From NCBI RefSeq assembly GCF_020524885.1, contig NZ_JAIVKJ010000003.1, positions 38,501 to 102,500 of the forward strand: a stretch of 64,000 nucleotides of DNA, given 5' to 3'. Each line of letters starts with the position of its first letter. Positions within the stretch are counted from its first letter, which is position 1. A program made the position numbers and the translations under genes. Of the stretch, positions 26,829-35,889 are shown piece after piece. The notes under the pieces were generated by a model, which did not search any database, had not been told where the DNA came from, and saw only the letters and a list, made by a program, of their open reading frames with translations. The DNA comes from Microbulbifer elongatus. GTDB lineage: Bacteria > Pseudomonadota > Gammaproteobacteria > Pseudomonadales > Cellvibrionaceae.

Positions 26829-27868
26829 AAGCGAAGCTGTCGCAGCTACTGTTTTTACTGGCGGTTATGGCGAGTGTCGTGATGGCCAATAACAGTTGGG
26901 CCCACGAATTGCGCCCGGCCTATCTGCAGGTGACACAGCAGGCGCCGCAGGTATTCGATGTGGTGTGGCGGGTACCCGCACGCGGTCAGATGAAGCTGTC
27001 TCTGGATGTAAAGTTCCAGGGCGATGTCGTTGTTGGCAATCGCAGCATCGGTGGTTTGTCCAACGGTATGTATAGCGAGCGCTGGCAAATTGAGAGCCCT
27101 GCTGGATTGACTGGCGCCACGGTGGTGGTGGCCGGGCTCGAGCAGACAATGACCGATGTGCTGATGCGCGTGACCTGGCTCGATGGGCGTGAGCAGGTTA
27201 TGCGACTGGTGCCGGAAAATCCCCGCTACCAGTTTTCCGCAAATGTGGGCGAAGCTGCGGACGGCTGGTTCGCGACCTATTTTGTGCTGGGTGTGGAGCA
27301 CATACTGCTGGGGATCGACCACCTGCTGTTCGTACTGGTTTTGTTATTGCTGGTGAGTGGTTGGCGCTCCCTGGCAGTCACCATTTCCGCATTTACTCTT
27401 GCTCACAGTGTGACTCTCGCGCTGTCGGTACTGGGTGTGGTGTCGGTGCCACAGGCGCCGGTGGAAGCGGTGATTGCCCTGAGTATCGTTTTTGTTGCCA
27501 GCGAGATACGGCTCAAGCAGCGGGGGCGCTCGACGCTGGCGATCCGCTACCCCTGGGCAGTGGCGCTGGGATTTGGATTGCTACACGGCCTGGGTTTCGC
27601 CGGAGCACTCGCAGATATCGGCGTGCCGCAGCAGGCAATTGCCGGTTCGCTACTGGCGTTCAATCTGGGCGTGGAAGCCGGTCAGGTGCTGTTTATTGGC
27701 CTGGTGGCGGCACTGGTGTGGTTGGTACGCCAGTTTTTTGAATACGCCCGGGTACCTGCATCGAGAATTTTGGCTACCGGGGCTACTGCAACGCTGGTGC
27801 TGGTCTATGTTATTGGCGGTACCGCAAGCTGGTGGCTGTTTGATCGCACGGTAGCACTGTTTACATAA
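26825..27868 (+). CDS. HupE/UreJ-type membrane protein
   Basis: 347 residues. A signal peptide (1-26) leads to a periplasmic beta domain of about 115 residues beginning 'HELRPAYLQV', then about six membrane helices with the HupE/UreJ signatures 'GVEHILLGIDHLLFVL' (His159, Asp165, His166), 'TLAHSVTLAL' (His194), 'GLLHGLGFAG' and 'FNLGVEAGQ'. HupE/UreJ proteins transport or sense nickel/cobalt-like metals; this is the long form with a periplasmic N-domain. Its coupling (ATGA) to the parvulin gene and vicinity to a predicted metallohydrolase suggest metal delivery to DUF3604, which is inference. Confidence 0.88.
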   Translation: MKAKLSQLLFLLAVMASVVMANNSWAHELRPAYLQVTQQAPQVFDVVWRVPARGQMKLSLDVKFQGDVVVGNRSIGGLSNGMYSERWQIESPAGLTGATVVVAGLEQTMTDVLMRVTWLDGREQVMRLVPENPRYQFSANVGEAADGWFATYFVLGVEHILLGIDHLLFVLVLLLLVSGWRSLAVTISAFTLAHSVTLALSVLGVVSVPQAPVEAVIALSIVFVASEIRLKQRGRSTLAIRYPWAVALGFGLLHGLGFAGALADIGVPQQAIAGSLLAFNLGVEAGQVLFIGLVAALVWLVRQFFEYARVPASRILATGATATLVLVYVIGGTASWWLFDRTVALFT

Positions 27869-27889
27869 CGAGTGGAGGACACCCGTCAG

Positions 27890-28903
27890 TTATAGGTCGC
27901 TGGCGTCGGCCTGGCGCTGGGTTTTCCACTTACTGGGTGACATCCCTGTCCAGCGTTTGAAGTTGCGGCTAAATATGGCGACATCCGCATAGCCCAGATT
28001 GAGCGCCAGGTCGGTAATACTGAGCTGGCCGTGCTGCAGGTTACGCATGGCAATTTCCATGCGGGTTTTTTGCAACAAGTCCCGGAATGAAGTGGTGTCC
28101 TGCTGTAGCTTTTTCTGCAAGACCCGCGGGTGGAGGTTCAGTGCTGCAGCGACGCGCTCAATGCTGCACTCCCCACTGGGGAGCAGGTTGCCAATAATGT
28201 GGCAAACCTGTGCCTGCAGATTGCCGGGGTAGATGGCTTCCAGAAGCTGTATGCGTTGCTGGAAATGCGCACGTAATAGCTGCTCGTCAAAGTGCGGTTT
28301 GCGCGACAGCCAGCTCAGCGGAAAACTGACGCCGCCGAACTCGCTCTGGTACTCGATATGCTCGCGATAGGGCTCGGGCACAAGGGATGTCGCTGAGGGT
28401 TTTGCTTGTGGCAGGTGCAGCTTGAGCGCATTGCCGATACTGCCAACCATCTGTGCGACCAGATTGAACGCCTGTCCGGCACTCAGCTGCATCAGCTGGG
28501 CTAGCCCGGTGGCGTTGGAAAAGTCGAAATTGAGCTGCAGCTGCAGTGACTCCCCGCGGGGGGATTGCTGCACGTGCACGCCATAGGCGTGCAGGCTGAT
28601 GTGCTGGTTGGAATAGCTCAGGGCGTCCGCCAGCGTCGGCTGCTGGCGGATGGAGAGCCCGATCTCACCCAGGGCCAATACGCTCTGTCCGGCGGCCAGA
28701 TTGAGACAGAACAGTGGATCGCAACAGGTCTGCGCCGTTGCATCCAGCAGGTCGGCCAGGCGCGTGTAGGACACGTAGGTGTTGGGGTCGCGCAGCTGCG
28801 CACTGCTCAAGCCGAATTGCTGGAGCAGGGTGGTGGGGTTTTGCCCACACTGGGTGACCAGTTGTTCATAGCCTTCGATGGCGCCGCTGCGTATCAGGAA
28901 CAT
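27890..28903 (-). CDS. AraC-family transcriptional regulator
   Basis: 337 residues from ATG 28903 ('MFLIRSGAIEGYEQL'), chosen because it aligns with the start of the paralogue at 17242-18249; the same frame stays open further upstream but would run into the divergent cupin gene. An AraC N-terminal ligand domain ('QLRDPNTYVSYTRLADLL') precedes a C-terminal double HTH with 'LALNLGYADVAIFSRNFKRW'. It is transcribed divergently from the cupin-SDR-ligase group and converges on hupE. Direct repeats at 28933-28973 just upstream of its start are the likely binding site. Confidence 0.93.
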   Translation of the reverse strand: MFLIRSGAIEGYEQLVTQCGQNPTTLLQQFGLSSAQLRDPNTYVSYTRLADLLDATAQTCCDPLFCLNLAAGQSVLALGEIGLSIRQQPTLADALSYSNQHISLHAYGVHVQQSPRGESLQLQLNFDFSNATGLAQLMQLSAGQAFNLVAQMVGSIGNALKLHLPQAKPSATSLVPEPYREHIEYQSEFGGVSFPLSWLSRKPHFDEQLLRAHFQQRIQLLEAIYPGNLQAQVCHIIGNLLPSGECSIERVAAALNLHPRVLQKKLQQDTTSFRDLLQKTRMEIAMRNLQHGQLSITDLALNLGYADVAIFSRNFKRWTGMSPSKWKTQRQADASDL

Positions 28904-28932
28904 GAGGCTCTCGGCCGCTGAGAGAATGATGT

Positions 28933-28973
28933 GTTCGCAAATAGTCAAATTGCGTTCGTAAAAAGTCAAGTTG
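28933..28973. promoter_or_regulatory. Tandem 20-bp direct repeat, probable AraC-type operator
   Basis: Two copies, gttcgcaaatagtcaaattg (28933-28952) and gttcgtaaaaagtcaagttg (28954-28973), share 17 of 20 bases and are offset by exactly 21 bp, two helical turns. They lie 30 bp from the AraC start and about 120 bp before the divergent cupin start. This geometry is typical of AraC-family half-sites. The A-rich TCAA element resembles the one found in the other AraC control region near 18400. Confidence 0.72.
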
Positions 28974-29092
28974 AGTGTCGGCCAGGTTTCTAGACTGGGC
29001 AAGCTCCCTCGCTCTGAATACAGGTTTGTGCTCAGGCGGAGGGTAGGGGGAAACACAATAAAAACGATTAACTCAATTACTGGAGAATGGCG

Positions 29093-29638
29093 ATGAGCGA
29101 ATCTGCACGTGAAAACAAGACCCCGATCCTTGAGATGCTGGCCGCAATGCAAACCGGCGGTGTCGTTTCCCGCGATCACGCCCGCGAGGCGATCCTGATC
29201 CAAGAGGCGGACCTGCCCTGGGTTTCCCTGCCCGATGGTTCCCTGCTGCAGGTACTGCACGTAGACCTGAATCAGAACCTGTGGGTGATCAAAAACAAAT
29301 TCAAACCCGGCTTTGGTGTCGACACTCACTACCACACCGGCCCGGTGTTCGCTGTGACCACCGCGGGCGAATGGTTCTACAAAGAGTACCCGGACAAAAT
29401 CAACAAGGCTGGCTCCTACCTGTTCGAGCCCGCGCACTCGGTGCACACCCTGACCGTGGCGGATGATGCCAAAGAAGATGCGGAAGTTTGGTTCGCGGTA
29501 TTCGGCAGCAACGTCAACATCGATGACGACGGTAACGTGACCAGCGTACTGGATGCCAAAACCGTGATGACCGTGTACCGCGCGCTGTGTGAGGCCGAAG
29601 GCAAAACCTGCGAAAACATGATCGTCATCGGCGAATAA
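29093..29638 (+). CDS. Cupin, 2,4'-dihydroxyacetophenone dioxygenase-like
   Basis: 181 residues from ATG 29093; GGAG at 29082-29085 is 7 bases upstream, whereas the ATG at 29087 would be too close to it. A single cupin domain carries 'GVDTHYHTGPVFAVTTAGEW' (His79, His81) and 'GSYLFEPAHSVHTL' (His118 or His115). It is a paralogue of the cupin at 23339-23845 ('YEPGGSIHQL' versus 'FEPAHSVHTL', 'GANINFDEND' versus 'GSNVNIDDDG'). Likely a mononuclear iron or other metal dioxygenase acting on an aromatic ketone or diketone; substrate unproven. First gene of the group controlled by the divergent AraC regulator. Confidence 0.82.
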   Translation: MSESARENKTPILEMLAAMQTGGVVSRDHAREAILIQEADLPWVSLPDGSLLQVLHVDLNQNLWVIKNKFKPGFGVDTHYHTGPVFAVTTAGEWFYKEYPDKINKAGSYLFEPAHSVHTLTVADDAKEDAEVWFAVFGSNVNIDDDGNVTSVLDAKTVMTVYRALCEAEGKTCENMIVIGE

Positions 29639-29868
29639 GCAGCCGAAGACGCGGTGTGCTGCAGGCGTTCAGACTGTCAAAAAGGTGACATTCTTATCAC
29701 TGTGGATGGTTATGATGTTACCGGAAGCTGTGCCTGCAGCGTCTCGTGTGTTTTATCGGTATTTCTCGCCCGTATCCCTGCTCGTCGCCTGCTGGCGCCA
29801 AGTGAGCAGACAGCCGGTGAGTTGGAAAATTTTTTCAAGTCCACAGAGACAGTTTGAGGCATAACAGA
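29639..29868 (+). other. 230-bp gap, no supported gene
   Basis: Between the cupin and SDR genes. A short frame (29654-29857) starts from a weak codon and has no recognisable features. No terminator was found, so readthrough from cupin to SDR is possible. A GAGG ribosome site (29856-29859) serves the SDR start. Confidence 0.5.
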
Positions 29869-30702
29869 ATGACGAGCTGGAAGTACGGCGCGCCCAAGGT
29901 GGCATTTGTATCGGGTGGCGGCAGTGGCATCGGCCTCAATCTTACCCGGGCCCTGCTGGCGGACGGTGCCTCGGTGGCGATTTTCGACCTCAAGGTAGAA
30001 GACGCACTGCTGGAGGAATTACGTGGACTGTGCAAGGGTAGTGCACAGGTGGAACGCTTCCTGGTGGATATCACCGATCCGGATGCGGTGGAGCAGGCCA
30101 TGGACGACGCCGCAGCGATGCTCGGTGCGCCTGAATTTGCGATCAACTGTGCGGGTATTTTACGCACCGCGGTATTCACCGAAATGTCCTATGCGATGTT
30201 TGACCAGAGTATGCGCGTTAATTTGTACGGCAGTCGCAATTTCGCTGCGGGCGTGCTGAAACACATGCGCAGTGGCGGCCATCTTGCACTGATCGCATCG
30301 CTGGCGGGTATGTGTGGCAGCTATACCCACGGCGCCTACGCCACCTCAAAGTTTGGCGTGGTAGGGTTGGCAGAAGTACTGCGCACGGAAATGAAGCCGA
30401 AAGGTATCGATGTTTCTGTGGTTTGCCCCGGCGAAATACAAACGCCGATGCTGGTGGAAGAGCGCCGGGTCGGCAGCCCGGTGACGGAAATTGTGAACGA
30501 ATTTGCCGGCGTGTTGCCGGTAGATGATGCGGTACAAGGTATTCTCGATGGCCTGCGCAAGCGTACCTTTATGATTACCCCGGGCTTCAAGGCGAAGCTC
30601 ACCCGTTACCTGGCCCGCAGCCACACCGGATTGTTCCGTTGGATTGTGGACAAGAAAGTGGCCAAGGCATTGGCAACCTACGGTGACGGTAGTTCGAAGT
30701 AA
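29869..30702 (+). CDS. Short-chain dehydrogenase/reductase
   Basis: 277 residues from ATG 29869 with GAGG 9 bases upstream; a TTG at 29854 is less likely. Classical SDR: 'SGGGSGIG' (15-22), 'NCAG' (93-96), catalytic Ser144, Tyr157 and Lys161 (Y-A-T-S-K). Asp40 at the end of strand 2 ('VAIFDLK') suggests NAD rather than NADP. The C-terminal extension ('KLTRYLARSHTGLFRWIVDKKVAKAL') is basic and amphipathic and could touch the membrane. It probably oxidises a hydroxyl or reduces a ketone in the pathway that ends with the acyl-CoA ligase downstream. Confidence 0.92.
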   Translation: MTSWKYGAPKVAFVSGGGSGIGLNLTRALLADGASVAIFDLKVEDALLEELRGLCKGSAQVERFLVDITDPDAVEQAMDDAAAMLGAPEFAINCAGILRTAVFTEMSYAMFDQSMRVNLYGSRNFAAGVLKHMRSGGHLALIASLAGMCGSYTHGAYATSKFGVVGLAEVLRTEMKPKGIDVSVVCPGEIQTPMLVEERRVGSPVTEIVNEFAGVLPVDDAVQGILDGLRKRTFMITPGFKAKLTRYLARSHTGLFRWIVDKKVAKALATYGDGSSK

Positions 30703-30853
30703 TACGAGACGACCGCTTGTGAATGCGGGCGGCTGATGGAAACTCAGCAGCCTGTATTCATGGATCATACATTGATTTATTGCGGCACAAAGTGAATCAT
30801 TTGGTGTCGTAAATGCTTGACCGGAAACCAAAACAATAAATTTCGGAGCGAAT

Positions 30854-32455
30854 ATGAGAACCCCTGAAATGCAAGTACGTGAACTGAGCCAACAAGCCGC
30901 AAACCTGGCTGACTTTGTTGGCCGCTGTCTGCAACGATTCCACGACAAGCCAGCGTATCACTGTATCGGTCAGACCCTGACCTTTGGCGAAATCGAGGAA
31001 AAATCCCGTCACCTCGCGCAATGGCTGCAACACGACTGTGGTCTCCAGGCCGGCGACCGTATCGCGATCCAACTGCCCAATATCACCCAGTACCCCATTG
31101 CCGCTTATGCTGCCTTGCGTGCTGGCCTGGTGGTAGTGAATACCAACCCGTTGTACACGCCGCGGGAAATGCAACATCAATTTTCAGACTCCGGTGCCAA
31201 GGCACTGGTGATTCTGGCGGACTTCATCGAAAAGTTCGAAGAGATCAAAGCCTCTACCCAGATCGAGCACGTACTGGTTACCGGCGCGGCGGACCTGCTG
31301 GGCAAGGCCGCTCCTGCACCTGAGGGTTATCACGGCTTTATCGACGCGCTGGAGCGCGGTGCAGCCTGCGCCGAACTGGTAGAGAGCACTGCGAAACGGG
31401 ACGATATCGCGGTGTTGCAGTACACCGGCGGCACTACCGGGGTGGCCAAGGGCGCGAGCCTGACACATGCCAACCTGCTGGCGAATACCGACCAGATGCT
31501 GGAGCGCATCATGCAGCGCGGCAATGAAGGCGAAGAGATCTTTGTTTGCCCACTGCCGCTGTATCACATCTACGCGTTTACCGTGAACATGCTGACCTTC
31601 TTCGGTATGGGCAGCATGAACGTGCTGATTCCGAACCCGCGGGACATCGACGGCTTCGTGAAAATGATTGCGCCGTTCCGCTTTACCGGAATCGCCGGCA
31701 TTAACACGCTGTTTGTGGGGCTTTGCCGCCATCCGGCCTTCAAGCAGTTGGACTTCAGCTCCCTCAAAATGACCTTTTCCGGCGGTACCGCGCTCACCAG
31801 CAGTGCAGCTGAGCTGTGGCATCAGGTGACCGGTTGCCCGGTCACCGAGGGCTGGGGACTGTCAGAGACCTCGCCAGTGATCAGCCTGAATGCCTTCGGG
31901 CGCGAGGAAATCGGCACCGTTGGCCCGGTACTGGAGAACACCGAGGTTCAGGTGTGGGACGAAGAGTGCAATCCGGTCCCCCAAGGCGAGAGTGGTGAGC
32001 TGGTGGTACGTGGCCCGCAGGTAATGCAGGGTTATTGGAACCGCCCGGATGAGACCGCCAAGGTCATGCACAACGGATTCTTCCGTACCGGCGATGTTGG
32101 CCTGATCCAGGACAACGGAAATGTTCGTATCGTCGACCGCCTCAAGGACATGATCATCGTGTCCGGTTTCAACGTGTATCCGAACGAAGTGGAAGACGTG
32201 TTGTGCCGCCACCCACAGGTAGTGGAAGCCGCGGTGATCGGTGTTCCCAGCGAGCAGACCGGCGAAGCCGTGTGTGCGCATATTGTGGTGGACGGGGAAA
32301 TTGATGAACAGGAAGTGATCGAGTTCTGCCGCACCCAGCTCACGGCGTACAAGGTACCCAAGCAGATCGTGGTGCAGAGTGAGCTGCCGAAGTCCACCGT
32401 CGGCAAGATACTGCGCAGGGAACTGCGTGTGGTGCCCGCTTCCGAGCCCGCCTGA
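30854..32455 (+). CDS. Acyl-CoA ligase (FadD-like AMP-forming)
   Basis: 533 residues. The adenylate-forming signature is 'TGGTTGVAKG' (191-200), with 'GWGLSETSPVI', 'FRTGDVGLIQDNGNVRIVDR', 'VSGFNVYPNEVEDVL' and the C-terminal catalytic lysine in 'PKSTVGKILRREL'. The N-terminal 'VVNTNPLYTPREMQHQF' is like FadD, so a medium or long-chain fatty acid, or a hydrophobic carboxylate derived from the pathway, is the likely substrate. It forms acyl-CoA from acid, ATP and CoA in the cytoplasm. A cggag ribosome site precedes the ATG. A terminator follows at 32472. Confidence 0.94.
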   Translation: MRTPEMQVRELSQQAANLADFVGRCLQRFHDKPAYHCIGQTLTFGEIEEKSRHLAQWLQHDCGLQAGDRIAIQLPNITQYPIAAYAALRAGLVVVNTNPLYTPREMQHQFSDSGAKALVILADFIEKFEEIKASTQIEHVLVTGAADLLGKAAPAPEGYHGFIDALERGAACAELVESTAKRDDIAVLQYTGGTTGVAKGASLTHANLLANTDQMLERIMQRGNEGEEIFVCPLPLYHIYAFTVNMLTFFGMGSMNVLIPNPRDIDGFVKMIAPFRFTGIAGINTLFVGLCRHPAFKQLDFSSLKMTFSGGTALTSSAAELWHQVTGCPVTEGWGLSETSPVISLNAFGREEIGTVGPVLENTEVQVWDEECNPVPQGESGELVVRGPQVMQGYWNRPDETAKVMHNGFFRTGDVGLIQDNGNVRIVDRLKDMIIVSGFNVYPNEVEDVLCRHPQVVEAAVIGVPSEQTGEAVCAHIVVDGEIDEQEVIEFCRTQLTAYKVPKQIVVQSELPKSTVGKILRRELRVVPASEPA

Positions 32456-32471
32456 TATCTAAGCAAACTTC

Positions 32472-32500
32472 AAAAAACGCAGCCCATGGCTGCGTTTTTT
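32472..32500 (+). terminator. Intrinsic terminator after the acyl-CoA ligase gene
   Basis: Stem ACGCAGCC/GGCTGCGT with a CAT loop, extended by A5/T5 pairing and ending in a T-run. It closes the cupin-SDR-ligase group. Confidence 0.9.
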
Positions 32501-32624
32501 GATTCTGTACACGGTCCGCGATTTGGACCTGTCGGCTGGCTGGTGGTCCGATATTGACTTCACAAGGCCAGGAAAACTCGCGACACTGTGGGTACAACAA
32601 TAATACCCGTGCCGTGAGACTGCG

Positions 32625-34136
32625 ATGCCTGTACAACATTTTGAAACCCTGATCATCGGTGCCGGCCTGTCCGGTATCGGCACCGCCTGCCACCTGATGC
32701 GTGACTGCCCCGAGCAGCCGTTTGCGATCCTGGAGCGCCGTGAGCGTATCGGCGGTACCTGGGACCTGTTCCGCTATCCGGGTATCCGCTCGGACTCCGA
32801 CATGTTCACCTTCGGTTACAGCTTTCGCCCATGGAATGGCGACCAGGTGTTGGCCGACGGCCCATCCATTCGCCAGTATCTTTCGGAAACTGCCGAGGCC
32901 TACCGGGTCAGCGAACACATTCATTTTGGCGTGGATCTGAAATCCGCAAACTGGAGTAGTGCGCGCCAGTGCTGGGAGTTGTCCGGTACATGTGGCGGTG
33001 AGCCGGTGCGGTACACCTGTTCGGTACTGATTTCCTGTACCGGCTATTACGACTATGCAGAGGGGCACGCGCCGGCCTTCCCGGGGCAGGACAACTACAC
33101 CGGGCAACTGGTGCACCCGCAGCACTGGCCGGAGGACCTGGATTACGCAGGCAAGAACATCATTGTGATTGGCAGCGGCGCCACCGCGGTGACCCTGGTA
33201 CCCGCACTGGCGGAAAAGGCCGCCAAGGTGACCATGCTGCAGCGATCGCCCACCTATATCCTGTCCATGCCCGGACGCGACCGTTTGCTGGCGCTGTTGA
33301 ATAAGCTATTACCGGAATCCTGGGTGTACCGGTTCGCCCGCCGCCGCAACCTCACCCTGCACCGGTTGCTGTTCAAGCTTTCCAAGCGCTGGCCGAACCT
33401 GATGCGCCGCTTGATTCTGCGCGGGGTCCGGAAGTCTCTTGCCGGCAGTACCGATATGCGCCACTTTACCCCGAACTATCAACCCTGGGACCAGCGCCTG
33501 TGTGCGGTGCCCGATGGCGACCTGTTCGAGGCAATCAAGTCTGGGCGCGCGTCCGTGGTAACCGACGAAATTGATGCCTTTACCGAGCGCGGTATCCGCC
33601 TTAAGTCCGGCGAGGAACTGGCCGGGGATATCGTGGTGACCGCCACCGGTCTGAAATTACAGTTGCTCGGCGGTATGTCCCTCAGTGTGGACGGGCAGGT
33701 GGTGGATATGCGCAACCGCCTGACCTACAAGGGCGTGCTGATGGAAGGCGTGCCAAATATGGCGTGGGTTTTTGGCTACACCAATGCCGCGTGGACACTG
33801 AAGTCAGATCTTTCAGGGGCCTATATCAGTCGGCTGCTCAAACACATGAGGGCGTCTGGTTACGGTGCTTTCCTGCCGCTGGACCGTGAGGGCTGTGTTG
33901 CGGAGGAATCGGTGATGGCGGCACTACAGTCAGGTTATGTGGCCAGGGCTGACCATCTTTTACCTCGTCAGGGCACTAGGTATCCCTGGCGGTTGCTGAA
34001 CGATTATGAGCGCGACAGCAAAATATTGCGGGAATCGCCGATCGAGGATGGCGTTCTTCAGTTTTATCCGGCGAACCGTGGAAAGGCCGTTGTCACGGAA
34101 TCTACTCGCTGCGACAAAGCCCCGTCGCCGCATTAG
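32625..34136 (+). CDS. Flavin-containing monooxygenase, Baeyer-Villiger type
   Basis: 503 residues. FAD-binding 'GAGLSG' (12-17) and NADPH-binding 'GSGATA' (183-188) Rossmann motifs flank the type I Baeyer-Villiger fingerprint, here 'YTGQLVHPQHWP' (158-169) with Tyr in place of the usual first Phe. 'ERIGGTWDLFRYPGIRSDS' is also typical of the class. It would insert oxygen into a ketone to give an ester, or oxidise a soft heteroatom. Its position just after the cupin/SDR/ligase group fits the breakdown of a ketone, although a terminator separates them and it may be regulated on its own. Confidence 0.9.
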   Translation: MPVQHFETLIIGAGLSGIGTACHLMRDCPEQPFAILERRERIGGTWDLFRYPGIRSDSDMFTFGYSFRPWNGDQVLADGPSIRQYLSETAEAYRVSEHIHFGVDLKSANWSSARQCWELSGTCGGEPVRYTCSVLISCTGYYDYAEGHAPAFPGQDNYTGQLVHPQHWPEDLDYAGKNIIVIGSGATAVTLVPALAEKAAKVTMLQRSPTYILSMPGRDRLLALLNKLLPESWVYRFARRRNLTLHRLLFKLSKRWPNLMRRLILRGVRKSLAGSTDMRHFTPNYQPWDQRLCAVPDGDLFEAIKSGRASVVTDEIDAFTERGIRLKSGEELAGDIVVTATGLKLQLLGGMSLSVDGQVVDMRNRLTYKGVLMEGVPNMAWVFGYTNAAWTLKSDLSGAYISRLLKHMRASGYGAFLPLDREGCVAEESVMAALQSGYVARADHLLPRQGTRYPWRLLNDYERDSKILRESPIEDGVLQFYPANRGKAVVTESTRCDKAPSPH

Positions 34137-34275
34137 CCAGTACCTGCGTTGGGGTTCGGTGAAGCGCATTGCCATGGTGATGAGCGGCTAGACTCTATTC
34201 TGAAGACACACCTGCCGAGTCCCCGCGTAAGTGCGGCGGGGTGGCGGGGTCGCCGTTAGCAGATTCTTCAGAGTT

Positions 34276-35856
34276 ATGATTCCAATACGTGCATCCCTGA
34301 TACTGAGCCAGATGTTATTTGTGCTACTGCTCGCGGGGTGTGGGGACTCCAGCGACACCGGAACAGGGATGGCCGCGCAGCAGAGAACAGTCACAACCAG
34401 CCTGAAGCCCGCCACCGATTCCCGGCTCGCTGAGGGGATTCGCGATGCCGCAGCGGAGCATGCGAACGATATGTCGGGCTTTTACCTGCTGCGCGACGGC
34501 CTGTCGGCGTTTGTCGCCCGCGCGGTACTGATTGAAGAGGCCACAGTCTCCCTCGACCTCAAATACTATATCTACCAGGACGATAGCGTCGGCCGCCTGC
34601 TCACCAGCCTTTTGCTGAAGGCAGCGGATCGCGGCGTGCGTGTACGCTTGCTTGTCGACGATCTCGGCACCCGAGTGGTCAATCCCTGGATACTGGCATT
34701 GGATCGGCATCCAAACATGCAGATTCGGGTATTTAACCCGGTAGAGGGGCGCAGTGGTATCAAGCGCGCACTGGAGCAGGCGGTAAATTTGGGGCGCATC
34801 AATCACCGCATGCATAACAAGTTGCTGGTTGCCGACGGGCTGGTGATGATTACCGGTGGGCGCAATATTGCCGATGGTTACTTCTCAAAATCATCGGTGG
34901 AGTTTCTCGATGTAGATGTACTTTCCATTGGTGAAGTGCTGCCGCAGTCGAGTGAGATTTTTGACCGCTATTGGAATAGTCCGGTTTCCGTTCAGGTGTC
35001 GGAGCTGTTGATCGCCGATGATGATGAACACAGCCTGGAGGAGTTGCGCAAGCGCACTCAGAAACTGCTGGCCGATGAAGAAGGCAGTGAGTTTACCCGT
35101 GCTCTAGAACAGTCGAAAATGGCGGCAGAGCTCGCCAGTGGCAACATTCCTTTTCATTGGGGAAAAGCACGCTTGATGGCGGATCCGCCGGAAAAGGCGC
35201 TGGGCAAGGATGATATTCCCCGGGAGGAATATCCCGGCTATCAACTTGAAGAAATTATTCGCGATGCCAAGGAGCGGGTGAGCATCAGTGCCGCCTACTT
35301 TGTGCCTGGTGTGATTGGCGTCGACCTGTTTACTGGGCTGGAAAAACAGGGCGTCAATGTGGGGGTCCTGACAAACTCCCTGAGCAGTAACGATGTGGCG
35401 ATCGTCCACGGCGCCTATGCTCGCTATCGCGAGCAGCTACTGAGTGCGGGGGTTGATCTGTGGGAATTGCGTGTCGTTGCCGGGGAAGAACGGCGCAAGA
35501 AGTGGTTTCGCGGCGATTCAAAAGCCACGCTGCATGCCAAGACCTTTGTCATCGATCACAGCCAAGGGTTTGTCGGCTCCATCAACCTCGATGGTCGCTC
35601 CCTGCTGTGGAATACGGAAATTGGCATGTTGATGGAAAGTGCCGAAATTAATCAGGAGTTGCACGCCCTGTTTGAGGAGTGGGTCGCGCCGGATTCAGCC
35701 TGGTCAGTGCAGCTTTCTGAATCCGGCAAGCTCGAATGGCATGCGGAAGGTGATGACGGCGATGCGATCGTGAAGCACAAAGACCCGGATACCACTTTGT
35801 GGCAGAGAACGCTGGCCTGGGTGCTTTCCTGGTTGCCAGTGGAGTCCCAGATTTGA
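34276..35856 (+). CDS. Phospholipase D-family lipoprotein, cardiolipin synthase-like
   Basis: 526 residues from ATG 34276, which places the lipobox LLLAGC (Cys22) at a normal distance; the frame is open back to a GTG at 34231. Two HKD motifs are present: 'HNKLLVADG' with 'MITGGRNIADGYF', and 'HAKTFVIDHSQGFVGSINLDGRS'. The layout matches ClsC-like or other exported PLD proteins that transfer phosphatidyl groups or cleave phosphodiesters in the envelope. No partner gene is obvious nearby. Confidence 0.88.
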   Translation: MIPIRASLILSQMLFVLLLAGCGDSSDTGTGMAAQQRTVTTSLKPATDSRLAEGIRDAAAEHANDMSGFYLLRDGLSAFVARAVLIEEATVSLDLKYYIYQDDSVGRLLTSLLLKAADRGVRVRLLVDDLGTRVVNPWILALDRHPNMQIRVFNPVEGRSGIKRALEQAVNLGRINHRMHNKLLVADGLVMITGGRNIADGYFSKSSVEFLDVDVLSIGEVLPQSSEIFDRYWNSPVSVQVSELLIADDDEHSLEELRKRTQKLLADEEGSEFTRALEQSKMAAELASGNIPFHWGKARLMADPPEKALGKDDIPREEYPGYQLEEIIRDAKERVSISAAYFVPGVIGVDLFTGLEKQGVNVGVLTNSLSSNDVAIVHGAYARYREQLLSAGVDLWELRVVAGEERRKKWFRGDSKATLHAKTFVIDHSQGFVGSINLDGRSLLWNTEIGMLMESAEINQELHALFEEWVAPDSAWSVQLSESGKLEWHAEGDDGDAIVKHKDPDTTLWQRTLAWVLSWLPVESQI

Positions 35857-35889
35857 ACGGACACTTCCTATGCCGGTGTTCACCTCTCA

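Noticed and set aside
28904..29446. N-terminal extension of the second AraC regulator to 518 residues
   Set aside because: The extension overlaps the divergent cupin gene and its operator and has no counterpart in the paralogue; the start at 28903 matches the family.
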